Below, in pieces: positions 1 to 5,977 of a DNA stretch of 9,534 bases. Made by a program: the position numbers and the translations under genes. How positions within the stretch are numbered: position 1 is the first letter of the stretch; every line of letters begins with the position of its first letter. The notes under the pieces were generated by a model that ran no database searches, was not told the DNA's origin, and worked only from the letters and a program-made list of their open reading frames with translations. Source of the stretch: Desulfovibrionaceae bacterium (GTDB taxonomy: Bacteria; Desulfobacterota; Desulfovibrionia; Desulfovibrionales; Desulfovibrionaceae); contig CAAGJV010000361.1 of NCBI GenBank assembly GCA_900770205.1, forward strand, positions 1-9,534. Reading direction: 5' to 3'.

Positions 1-730
1 CATCCTTCACGTTGCCGCGTTCCCCAAGCTGCTTTTTCAGGGAATAAAGGTCATCGGAAGACTGGGAAAGTTCCACGTAGATAGGGTCGGTCTGATAGAT
101 GGTTGTCAGAGGAGAAGCCTGGCTTGCCGTAAGCAGGGCGCCAACGGTGAAATTGCTGATGCTGGCATGCCCGCTGATAGGAGCGCGCACTTCGGTGCGG
201 CGGTAGTTGATTTCCGCGGAATCCACTGCGGCCTTATAGGCCTGAACAGCGGCCTGAGCCTGCCGGAGCGTAGCCTGCACGTCATCGTAGTCCTGCTGGC
301 TCACAGACTTTGTCTTCAGCATGCTGGCTGTGCGGCGTTCGCGGAGCCTTGTCACGTTCAGGTTGGCTTCCGCGCTGGCAAGGTCTGCCCGGGCCTTATC
401 GAGAGCGGCCTTATAGGTATCGGGTTCTATGCGGTAAAGCACATCGCCTTCCTTGACCATGGCGCCTTCGGTAAAGCAGCGTTCCTTGAGGATACCGCCC
501 ACTTCAGGCCGGACTTCGGCCCAGCGATAGGCCACGGTACGCCCTGTGAGCTCGCGCTGGATATCAACTTTATGCGGGGTCATTTCTAAGGCAGTAACGC
601 GGACAACGCGTGCCTGCGGGGCATGGGAGGCACTATCTTTTTTGGAAACGAGGCTGTTCAGCTGGTCACAGCCGGTGAGAAGGAGGGGCAGCACCAGAAG
701 CACAGGTGCAAGCGTATGAAGTCTGTTCAT
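1..730 (-). CDS. RND efflux periplasmic adaptor lipoprotein (AcrA/MexA family), 3' end cut off
   Basis: This is the membrane-fusion subunit of a tripartite RND pump, which links an inner-membrane transporter to the outer-membrane channel in the periplasm. The 243 residues visible begin with a lipoprotein signal (basic MNR, hydrophobic stretch, lipobox LLTGC with Cys21). Next comes the first half of the biotinyl-lipoyl-like domain (about 60-105, with VRPEVGGIL and VKEGDVLYRIEP). A coiled-coil hairpin rich in Ala, Gln and Lys spans about 106-178, and the second lipoyl half starts at VRAPISG (181-187). The beta-barrel begins near ISNFTVG and is interrupted by the window edge. Family members are about 380 residues, so roughly the last third is missing. 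The ATG at 730 is preceded by AAGGAG (739-744) with an 8-base spacer. It lies 34 bases downstream of the channel gene on the same strand, so the two are co-transcribed. The pump gene is expected beyond position 1. Substrate cannot be inferred. Confidence 0.95.
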   Translation of the reverse strand, partial: MNRLHTLAPVLLVLPLLLTGCDQLNSLVSKKDSASHAPQARVVRVTALEMTPHKVDIQRELTGRTVAYRWAEVRPEVGGILKERCFTEGAMVKEGDVLYRIEPDTYKAALDKARADLASAEANLNVTRLRERRTASMLKTKSVSQQDYDDVQATLRQAQAAVQAYKAAVDSAEINYRRTEVRAPISGHASISNFTVGALLTASQASPLTTIYQTDPIYVELSQSSDDLYSLKKQLGERGNVKD

Positions 731-764
731 TATGAAGGCTCCTTAAACAGGGAGTATTTTAAAG

Positions 765-2171
765 TTATTCCTGCCAGCCGCCGCCGAGGGCAAGGCATAC
801 TTCCGCTATGCTGACAAGGTGGTTGGCATGGGCCACGGCAAGCGCCTGCTGGGCGGTGAAAAGGTTGCTTTCGGCGGTAAGCAGATCGAGGTAGGAGGCA
901 AAGCCGTTGTCATACCTGGTGCGGGCATGCGTGACGGCACGGGAAAGAAAATCCACCTGGCGGGAAAGCGCACTGACGGAATTGGCGTATTCCGTTTGGG
1001 AAACAAGAGCATCGCGCACTTCCTTGAAGGCGTTCTGCACGGTAAGTTCATAGGTGGCCACAGCGGCTTTTTTGGCGGCTTCCGCACTGTCTACCGTGCG
1101 TTTGATCGTCCAGAAGTTCAGCGGAAGGCTCAGCCCGGCGCCGAGCTTGGCATACTGGTTGGAGCTGCGCAGGAGTTCGTTGAGTTCCAGACTGGCTCCG
1201 CCGAGAAGGCCTGTGAGGGAGAAGGAGGGGAAGAACGAGGCGCGGGCCGTGCCGATATCGTAGTTGGCGGCCTGAAGGTTTGCTTCTGCCTGGCGTATAT
1301 CCGGGCGCTGTTCCAGAAGCTGGGAGGGCATGCCGGAAGGCAGCGCGGGCGTTTTACTGAGCGAGGTCATAAGGCGCGGAGAGGCCTTGATTCCGCCCCG
1401 CTTCATGATTTCCGCGGGCGAGCGCCCAAGAAGTACCGCAAGTGAGGTTTCTGCAGCATTCTTGGCAATTCTGGCAGAGGCAAGGGCGTTTCGTGCCGTT
1501 TCTACGTTGGCGCGTATGCTCAGGATATCGAGATCGCTGATCTGCCCGTTATCGAAGCGGTTCTGATAGATGTGCAGGGAATCTTCTCTGTTCTTCAGCA
1601 CGTCGCGGGCTATCTCCTCCTGCCATGTATAGGCGCTCAGCCAGAAGTAGGATTCCACCGTGCCGGCGGCCACCGTGAGAAGGACATTGTCGCGGGCGGC
1701 TTCGCTGGCAATCAGCGAGGAACGGGCGGACTCTGCCGCGTTCCAGTATTTACCCCAGAAGTCCAGCGTCCAGCTTGCGGCGAGAGCTCCGGAGAAGGTG
1801 TGCGTGTTTTTGCCGCCGCTCTGCCTGGCAATGGCGGAAGTGGAGGAGCGGGCCATGGTGCGGGAGGCATCTGCGGAGGCGGCTGGCACGGGAAGGAGCG
1901 CATCGCGGGCAATGCCAAGCCCTGCCTGCGCCTGATCGACACGGGCCATGGCCTGTGTGATGTTCCTGTTGTTTTTCAGCGCCTCTTCCACAAGAGCGTT
2001 CAGCGTTTCATCGTGGAAGCGTTCCCACCATTTGCTCTCAAGCGACTGGGACTGGGATATTTCCCAGTTTTGCGCGATATCCATTTCCGGGCGCTGATAG
2101 TCGGGGGCGAGGCTGCACCCAGAGAAAAGCAGCAGGCATGCCGGCATGAGAGCAGACAGCATTTTCATCAT
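765..2171 (-). CDS. Outer-membrane efflux channel lipoprotein (OprM/NodT family)
   Basis: This is the outer-membrane exit duct of the tripartite efflux system, a trimeric beta-barrel with a long periplasmic alpha-helical tunnel. The 468-residue length is normal for the family. The lipobox LFSGC (Cys19) is followed by SLAPDYQRP, the typical mature N-terminus of OprM-like lipoproteins. Two outer-membrane-efflux-protein repeats are visible. The first covers about residues 55-250 (SWTLDFWGK at 133-141, FDNGQISDLDILS near 206-218). The second covers about 285-465 (QRPDIRQAEANL at 288-299, ARASFFPSFSLTG at 309-321). The internal duplication shows as NRFDNGQISDLDIL in the first half against TRYDNGFASYLDLL in the second. 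The ATG at 2171 has GGGAG (2180-2184) 8 bases upstream; other Met codons follow at residues 2 and 4. It is the first gene of the operon, ahead of the adaptor. A divergent LysR gene and a LysR-type operator lie upstream. Confidence 0.96.
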   Translation of the reverse strand: MMKMLSALMPACLLLFSGCSLAPDYQRPEMDIAQNWEISQSQSLESKWWERFHDETLNALVEEALKNNRNITQAMARVDQAQAGLGIARDALLPVPAASADASRTMARSSTSAIARQSGGKNTHTFSGALAASWTLDFWGKYWNAAESARSSLIASEAARDNVLLTVAAGTVESYFWLSAYTWQEEIARDVLKNREDSLHIYQNRFDNGQISDLDILSIRANVETARNALASARIAKNAAETSLAVLLGRSPAEIMKRGGIKASPRLMTSLSKTPALPSGMPSQLLEQRPDIRQAEANLQAANYDIGTARASFFPSFSLTGLLGGASLELNELLRSSNQYAKLGAGLSLPLNFWTIKRTVDSAEAAKKAAVATYELTVQNAFKEVRDALVSQTEYANSVSALSRQVDFLSRAVTHARTRYDNGFASYLDLLTAESNLFTAQQALAVAHANHLVSIAEVCLALGGGWQE

Positions 2172-2200
2172 GATAAGAACTCCCGTACCTGAAAGGTAGA

Positions 2201-2228
2201 CAACATTCTGATGAGTGTAGGCAACATT
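2201..2228. repeat. Direct repeat CAACATT, 21 bases apart
   Basis: CAACATT occurs at 2201-2207 and again at 2222-2228, a 21-base period equal to about two helical turns. The second copy lies inside the spacer of the LysR-type inverted repeat. Same-face spacing suggests paired protein sites, possibly the recognition and activation half-sites of the LysR regulator. A chance match of seven bases cannot be excluded. Confidence 0.35.
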
Positions 2229-2235
2229 GACACTC
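2213..2235. promoter_or_regulatory. Candidate LysR-type operator (T-N11-A box)
   Basis: The perfect inverted repeat GAGTGT (2213-2218) and ACACTC (2230-2235) is separated by exactly 11 bases. This gives the T-N11-A geometry recognised by LysR-family dimers. It sits 42-64 bases upstream of the channel gene start, between that gene and the divergent LysR gene. This is where such a regulator usually acts. Binding by the neighbouring regulator is inferred. Confidence 0.6.
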
Positions 2236-2255
2236 TATGATATTTTTCAAGCGGC

Positions 2256-2271
2256 TCTGCCGTGGGGCAGA
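2256..2271. repeat. Short inverted repeat TCTGCC-GTGG-GGCAGA
   Basis: A 6-bp perfect stem with a 4-base loop lies in the efflux/LysR divergent gap. A shorter GGC/GCC pairing is possible just outside it. On the minus strand it lies upstream of the LysR-type operator and has no T-run, so it is not a convincing terminator. Function is unknown; it could be a second protein site or chance. Confidence 0.25.
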
Positions 2272-2361
2272 AACGCCTTTTCCAGTTAAGGACTTTCTTC
2301 GAAAGAGCAAGTAGACATATCGTATTTTTATTGTTATGAAAAAGGAAGAACTATCAAGAAT

Positions 2362-2389
2362 TTGATGGGTTATTTTATAAGTTTATAAT
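2362..2389 (+). promoter_or_regulatory. Candidate sigma-70 promoter for the LysR gene
   Basis: TTGATG at 2362-2367 (4 of 6 matches to the -35 consensus) is followed after 16 bases by a perfect TATAAT at 2384-2389. Transcription would start near 2396, leaving a leader of about 110 bases before the LysR ATG. The surroundings are very AT-rich, so other -10-like hexamers exist and this choice is not certain. Confidence 0.45.
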
Positions 2390-2505
2390 TAAAATCAATT
2401 ATTTTATATGGATAGTAATATGTTCAGCAGGAAATCTCTCTATGGTAAAATATTATTAATAATAAGCAATATTTTGAAATTGTATTGATAAAAGAAGGAA
2501 AAGTT

Positions 2506-3396
2506 ATGAATTGGACTCTTGAACAGCTGCGGGCCTTTGCCGCTGCTGCGGAAATGGGCTCTTTTTCTGCTGCCGGGCGGGCCATGGGAAAGGCGCAGTC
2601 TGTGATCAGCACCCATATCGCCATGCTGGAAGACTGCCTTGGTATAGAACTTTTCAGCCGTTCATCGCGTTCTCCCATTCTTACGGAGGCGGGGAGAGCT
2701 CTTCTCAAAGAAGCCCATGCCGTTCTGCGCCAGAGCCACAGGTTCGATGCGTGCGCCATTGCGCAGTACAAGGGCGATGCCGTATCGCTCAGCATTGCCG
2801 TCAGCCATGGTATTCCCTTCCAGGGGATTTCGGAGAGCATGGTGACGATTACGAAGAAATACCCGTTTCTTACCGGAAGCTTCCAGATACTTTCTTCCGA
2901 CAGAGTGTGGAATCAGGTCAATGAGAATACGGCGCAGATAGGCATAGTATGGGGAGCTCTTCCGGAACTCAAGCATTCCTGCGGCATAGAGTGCCTGGGG
3001 CAGATACGCTACTGTCTTGTCGCCTCAAAAGACTGCCCTCTCAGTGGGATGCGGCATATAAAAATGGACGATCTGGCACAGTACCGGCAGATTGTTTTTG
3101 ATCGCGCAAGTTCAGAACGGTATATGCTCAATTCCCAATACTGGGAAGTCAACGATGTTTTTATTGCCATGTACTGGGCCTCTCTCGGCATAGGATGGGC
3201 CGCTGTTCCCCTGGGGCTCATTACCCCTGTGAGAGAAAGCGGCGCCATGAAGGATCTTGTTATTCTTGATATGGAAGACATGGCCATGATAGCCCATAAC
3301 GTCTATCTTATCTGGAATAATGGCTTCAGCAGGAGAGATATTCTGGATGATTTTTCCCGCGACCTGAAAAAATGCTATCAGGAAGCCATTACCTAG
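2506..3396 (+). CDS. LysR-family transcriptional regulator
   Basis: This is a DNA-binding regulator of 296 residues, the usual LysR length. The N-terminal winged helix-turn-helix is clear at about residues 1-60: WTLEQLRAFAAAAEMGSFSAAG, then SVISTHIAMLEDCLGIELFSR, then the LTEAGRALL turn. A linker helix follows, and a periplasmic-binding-protein-like effector domain spans about 92-290. I chose the ATG at 2506 because AAGGA (2495-2499) lies 6 bases upstream and the product starts directly with the canonical MNWTLEQLRAF. An in-frame TTG at 2485 would only add seven uncharacteristic residues. The gene is divergent from the efflux operon, with a T-N11-A box between them, so it probably controls that operon and perhaps itself. 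The effector cannot be read from the sequence. The gene ends 17 bases before the convergent NlpC/P60 gene, with no obvious intrinsic terminator between. Confidence 0.95.
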   Translation: MNWTLEQLRAFAAAAEMGSFSAAGRAMGKAQSVISTHIAMLEDCLGIELFSRSSRSPILTEAGRALLKEAHAVLRQSHRFDACAIAQYKGDAVSLSIAVSHGIPFQGISESMVTITKKYPFLTGSFQILSSDRVWNQVNENTAQIGIVWGALPELKHSCGIECLGQIRYCLVASKDCPLSGMRHIKMDDLAQYRQIVFDRASSERYMLNSQYWEVNDVFIAMYWASLGIGWAAVPLGLITPVRESGAMKDLVILDMEDMAMIAHNVYLIWNNGFSRRDILDDFSRDLKKCYQEAIT

Positions 3397-3413
3397 AGGA
3401 TGTACGCAGAAGT

Positions 3414-3920
3414 TCAGCGAAGGGCGACACGGCGTGCCGTAACATAATATTTGTTCCAGTACTCAAGAGAAAGCGATTCTATGCGGACGCTGGATTTGGG
3501 CCTGGGGCTGTGGACAAAGCTGTTCTGCCCGATATAAATGCCCGTATGGTAGCCTGTGCGAGGGATGCGGAAGACAACGATATCTCCGGGAAGAAGGCTT
3601 CTTTTCGGTATGCTCCTGCCTGCGCCAGCCTGATCCCGGCTGACACGGGGGACAGAAATGCCGTTTTGCAGGCAGGCCCAGTAGACAAGGCCTGAACAGT
3701 CGAATCCCCTGGCAGGGGTCGTTCCCCCGGAAACGTAAGGGCGGCCGACCTGACTTTTTGCAGAGGCGGCAATGGCGGCTCCGCTGCCGGCAGATGCAGA
3801 GGGTTTTGGCTGAAGAACGGGCGGGGCATAGCTTTGTTTTCCGCACCCGGCAAGCATGCAAAGGGCGGCACTTAGCGTGAGCAGAGCAAGAGAACGGCAC
3901 AGTATGGAGAAGCGCTTCAT
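3414..3920 (-). CDS. NlpC/P60 lipoprotein, Spr/MepS-like peptidoglycan endopeptidase
   Basis: This is a lipid-anchored cysteine peptidase predicted to cleave peptide cross-links or stems in peptidoglycan, acting from the periplasmic face of a membrane. With the start at 3920 it has 168 residues. The lipoprotein signal ends in LAGC (Cys26), a Pro/Ser/Ala-rich spacer follows (about 31-50), and the NlpC/P60 domain spans about 51-168. Catalytic Cys75 sits in GFDCSGLVYW, His125 in GYHTGIYIG, and the third position is His137 in FVHSP. PGDIVVF (111-117) is a further family motif. The frame stays open to an ATG at 4013, but that adds 31 residues ahead of a complete lipoprotein signal, so I prefer 3920. 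Its ribosome site is weak (GGTGG at 3925-3929). A poor promoter candidate (TTGCCT 3979-3984, CATAAA 3958-3963, 15-base spacer) lies upstream. It converges on the LysR gene. Confidence 0.93.
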   Translation of the reverse strand: MKRFSILCRSLALLTLSAALCMLAGCGKQSYAPPVLQPKPSASAGSGAAIAASAKSQVGRPYVSGGTTPARGFDCSGLVYWACLQNGISVPRVSRDQAGAGRSIPKRSLLPGDIVVFRIPRTGYHTGIYIGQNSFVHSPRPKSSVRIESLSLEYWNKYYVTARRVALR

Positions 3921-4048
3921 AAGACCACCAGCCGTAAATAAAGGAAGGATAGTTTCTTTTATGGCATTCCGGGGCGGAAGGCAAGAACAGTTCTGCGTGA
4001 GGAATGGCTGCACGTGCTGTAGACGGTACGCAGAGATACATTAAACAG

Positions 4049-4075
4049 AAAGGGCGCAGCAGAACTGCGCCCTTT
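4049..4075 (-). terminator. Intrinsic terminator of the SRP RNA gene
   Basis: An 11-bp perfect stem (4049-4059 pairing with 4065-4075, core GGGCGCAG/CTGCGCCC) with a 5-base loop begins immediately after the SRP RNA. Read on the minus strand it is followed by TTTCTGTTTAA, a broken U-tract. The tight placement supports it as the ffs terminator. On the plus strand the stem also ends in TTTT, but no plus-strand gene precedes it. Confidence 0.8.
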
Positions 4076-4076
4076 T

Positions 4077-4160
4077 GGGAACCGGACACCCGGCACAACC
4101 GTTACCGTTGCTTCCTTTCGAACCTGGCGGGGTTGGCGGCGTAACCGCCGTCCGGTTCCC
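4077..4160 (-). ncRNA. ffs: Signal recognition particle RNA (4.5S, small bacterial type)
   Basis: This is the RNA scaffold that binds Ffh and directs ribosomes making membrane and secreted proteins to FtsY. On the minus strand the ends pair as GGGAACCGGAC (4160-4150) with GTCCGGTTCCC (4087-4077). The apical Ffh-binding hairpin is the family hallmark: CAGG, then TTC-GAAA-GGA, then AGCA (4107-4126). It has the same spacing as the E. coli apex, with a GAAA tetraloop in place of GGAA. The core of about 84 nt is shorter than E. coli 4.5S RNA (114 nt) and has no Alu domain, as in most Gram-negatives. A consensus promoter sits just upstream and a terminator just downstream, so it is an independent transcription unit. 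The exact 5' end may lie a few bases upstream (to about 4163). Confidence 0.93.
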
Positions 4161-4172
4161 GGTAGAAAATTT

Positions 4173-4201
4173 ATACTATACGGAAATGGGCAGTCTGTCA
4201 A
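4173..4201 (-). promoter_or_regulatory. Sigma-70 promoter of the SRP RNA gene
   Basis: On the minus strand a perfect TTGACA (4201-4196) is separated by 17 bases from TAGTAT (4178-4173, 4 of 6 matches). The predicted start falls about 4160-4166, right at the first base-paired position of the RNA. A strong promoter is expected for an abundant stable RNA. Confidence 0.75.
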
Positions 4202-4256
4202 CTGAAGCATTAATGCGAAAAACAGTGCGGCATCACCTTGGCGCGATTCAAGAAGC

Positions 4257-4279
4257 AAAAAGCCCGCCATAAGGCGGGC
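4257..4279 (-). terminator. Intrinsic terminator of the sulfotransferase gene
   Basis: Minus-strand GCCCGCC (4279-4273), loop TTAT, GGCGGGC (4268-4262) is followed by TTTTT (4261-4257) and GCTTCTT. It begins 26 bases past the sulfotransferase stop codon. It separates that gene from the SRP RNA promoter. Confidence 0.88.
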
Positions 4280-4305
4280 ATAGTCAGAAATGGGAAGGAA
4301 GGGTA

Positions 4306-5757
4306 TTATTTTTTAGCCTGTTCGTAGTCGTAGCCTTTTTTATCGGCAGCAGCGGCGTTTTCTACTTTGGGCGGGCGGCCTCCGTTGGGAGAAGCCTTAT
4401 ACTCCAGAAGTGACTTCCAATCCGGGCAGGCGGGAGCAAGCTTGCGGATGGGCTTCAGATTGCGGCCCTTGAGCTGCGGGGAATCTGCTGCATAGCGGAA
4501 GGCGCGGTGTATCTGCGTCCAGGGATTGTTATCCATTTTTACGCAGTAAGGTTCGTCTCCGGATATGGGGTTGATAAATTCCCATACCACATCACCTTTT
4601 GGAGTGACTTCGAAAACATGTCCGTTGGTGGTAGAGGTGATCTGCCAGTTTCCGTTGGGGAGCTTCTGGGCAGAACTCTGGTAGGCGGAGTAGAAGCTGT
4701 TCGCGTCTTTGCTCTTGAATGTCCAGATGATCTTTCCACCGTTGAAGGTACCATCGCGTTCAATTTCATAGGCAGCGCTGTAGTTGCCATTCGGGCGCAT
4801 GGTGCCGTTGTCGAAGATGCTGACGTTGCCGTTCGGCAGCCAGTTGCAGTCGTGGGAACCAAACAGTATCTGATCGCCGTTGCGGGCATATCCCTGTTCC
4901 TTTGTTCCACCGCCGTAGGCATAAGGATTGCCCCAGCGCCAGACCATTTTTTTTGTCTTGCGGTCGATAATGTACATTTCGCCCCAGTCGCGGGAGTTGA
5001 CAAGATACTGGTCGGTTTTGGGATTATAGCGGATGGAATTCCAGTGCGTCCAATCCGGGCCGGCCATATAGGCGGGCATGTAACCGTAGGGCAGATGATA
5101 GTTGGGGTTCCATTCATCCTTGGCAGTGCCTATATGATCCTTCACATGGAATTCCCACACGATTTTTCCACTGGGGTCGACTTCGACAATGGCATCGGGC
5201 CATACGTTGTGCAGTACCTTGCCATCCGGGTATTTGAAGCCATCTTTATAAATGGTGGGGTCTTTCGGGTCGCGGCCTTTGGCAATCATTTCATCCCACG
5301 ACATCTTTTCCCACACCAGCATGGCGGTGTTTCCGTTGGGCAGCCTGTCAAAGCCGTGATGGGCCACCTTGTTTTCATCGCGCAGGGTAAATTCCCATAC
5401 GATATTGCCATCCCAGTCGTATTCCCTGAGAGAGCCATGCCATCCGCCGAAGGTAACAGGAGTTCCCGGCCCCTGTTCTGCACGGAGCAGATGGCCGTTC
5501 GGCAGAAGTTCCGCCATGAAGGCCTGCCGCCCATGATTCCATTCGTGAACAACATTTCCTTCCAGATCCATAAGGTAGGTTTTTGTCCCTCCCAGGTGGT
5601 TGGTGTACAGTACATAACCGCCATAGGACTTGTCTTTTTCGTAGTGAAGAACGCCCAGCGGGCCACAAAGGGCTTCGTACGCATGGGAAACAGACGGAGC
5701 GGAGGCCATGCCCGCGATAAGAGCGGCTCCGGCAAGAAATGCAGTCAGTTTACGCAT
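4306..5757 (-). CDS. Periplasmic aryl-sulfate sulfotransferase (arylsulfotransferase family)
   Basis: Family members move the sulfuryl group from one phenolic sulfate ester to another phenol, without PAPS, through a sulfo-histidine intermediate. The 483-residue product has a Sec signal peptide (MRKLTAFLAGAALIAG, AxA-type site after SHA at 24-26), so it acts in the periplasm. A six-bladed beta-propeller shows as a recurring Trp strand motif: VVHEW (69-73), IVWEF (119-123), IVWEF (199-203), MVWRW (271-275), IIWTF (343-347), VVWEF (390-394). LPNG turns recur at 85, 139, 307 and 366. Candidate active-site histidines are His238 (DWTHWNS), His302 (GSHDCNWLPNG, before FDNG) and His380 (TNGHVFE); assigning the sulfated one needs an alignment. 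The start has an excellent AAAGGAGGA site (5762-5770). The gene stands alone between a promoter region and a terminator. No DsbL/DsbI pair is nearby. Confidence 0.9.
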   Translation of the reverse strand: MRKLTAFLAGAALIAGMASAPSVSHAYEALCGPLGVLHYEKDKSYGGYVLYTNHLGGTKTYLMDLEGNVVHEWNHGRQAFMAELLPNGHLLRAEQGPGTPVTFGGWHGSLREYDWDGNIVWEFTLRDENKVAHHGFDRLPNGNTAMLVWEKMSWDEMIAKGRDPKDPTIYKDGFKYPDGKVLHNVWPDAIVEVDPSGKIVWEFHVKDHIGTAKDEWNPNYHLPYGYMPAYMAGPDWTHWNSIRYNPKTDQYLVNSRDWGEMYIIDRKTKKMVWRWGNPYAYGGGTKEQGYARNGDQILFGSHDCNWLPNGNVSIFDNGTMRPNGNYSAAYEIERDGTFNGGKIIWTFKSKDANSFYSAYQSSAQKLPNGNWQITSTTNGHVFEVTPKGDVVWEFINPISGDEPYCVKMDNNPWTQIHRAFRYAADSPQLKGRNLKPIRKLAPACPDWKSLLEYKASPNGGRPPKVENAAAADKKGYDYEQAKK

Positions 5758-5799
5758 AAGATCCTCCTTTGATGGATATGCGTGGAAACATGTTGTGTT

Positions 5800-5839
5800 A
5801 TCTTTTTCACATTATGCATACCGTGTCAATAATAATTAA
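5800..5839 (-). promoter_or_regulatory. Candidate promoter region for the sulfotransferase
   Basis: Two overlapping readings exist on the minus strand. One pairs a weak TTAATT (5839-5834) with CATAAT (5816-5811) across 17 bases. The other uses a perfect TTGACA (5829-5824) with a poor AAAGAT (5805-5800) across 18 bases. Neither is convincing alone, but a promoter is needed here because the gene is divergent from its upstream neighbour. Confidence 0.35.
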
Positions 5840-5922
5840 GAAAAAATCTTTTCAATAGAAAATATTATATCGAAATATATAGGCAAGATAATCAGGAAAA
5901 AAACACAAAATCGGATTTTCGA

Positions 5923-5951
5923 TTGACAGAGAAAAAGCTGTGCTGAACAAT
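5923..5951 (+). promoter_or_regulatory. Candidate sigma-70 promoter for the amidase gene
   Basis: A perfect TTGACA (5923-5928) is followed after 17 bases by AACAAT (5946-5951, 4 of 6 matches). Transcription would start near 5958, only about 20 bases before the amidase ATG. The -35 overlaps a small ATCG/CGAT inverted repeat (5910-5923), which could be an operator or chance. Confidence 0.5.
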
Positions 5952-5977
5952 GGCAAAAATTCTCCGGTCGATTTTGC

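Larger units (their letters stand above)
2172..2505. other. Divergent intergenic region between efflux operon and LysR gene
   Basis: This 334-base gap holds no credible gene. The third nearest the channel gene has mixed composition and carries the inverted and direct repeats listed separately. The part from about 2310 to 2490 is strongly AT-rich and carries the likely LysR promoter. No good sigma-70 promoter stands out for the channel gene. The nearest -35-like TTGAAA (minus strand, 2245-2250) has no well-matched -10, which would fit an activator-dependent promoter. Confidence 0.7.

Noticed and set aside
819..1445. Glycine-rich plus-strand open frame over the efflux channel gene
   Set aside because: Low-complexity shadow of the OprM-like gene, which has both family repeats intact on the other strand.
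3921..4013. N-terminal extension of the NlpC/P60 protein to the upstream ATG
   Set aside because: It would bury a complete lipoprotein signal and lipobox 31 residues inside the protein.
4507..5772. Open frame of 421 codons on the plus strand across the sulfotransferase
   Set aside because: It lies antisense to a protein with clear signal peptide, ribosome site, repeats and terminator. Its own translation has no recognisable domain or ribosome site.
5794..5811. TGTG-N10-CACA near the sulfotransferase promoter, resembling a CRP/FNR-family site
   Set aside because: CRP-type sites have TGTG-N8-CACA spacing; the 10-base spacer and AT-rich setting make it likely chance.
5830..5922. AT-rich block in the sulfotransferase/amidase gap checked for an origin, repeats or small RNA
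   Set aside because: No iterated repeat, DnaA-box cluster or stable hairpin; it looks like ordinary divergent promoter DNA.
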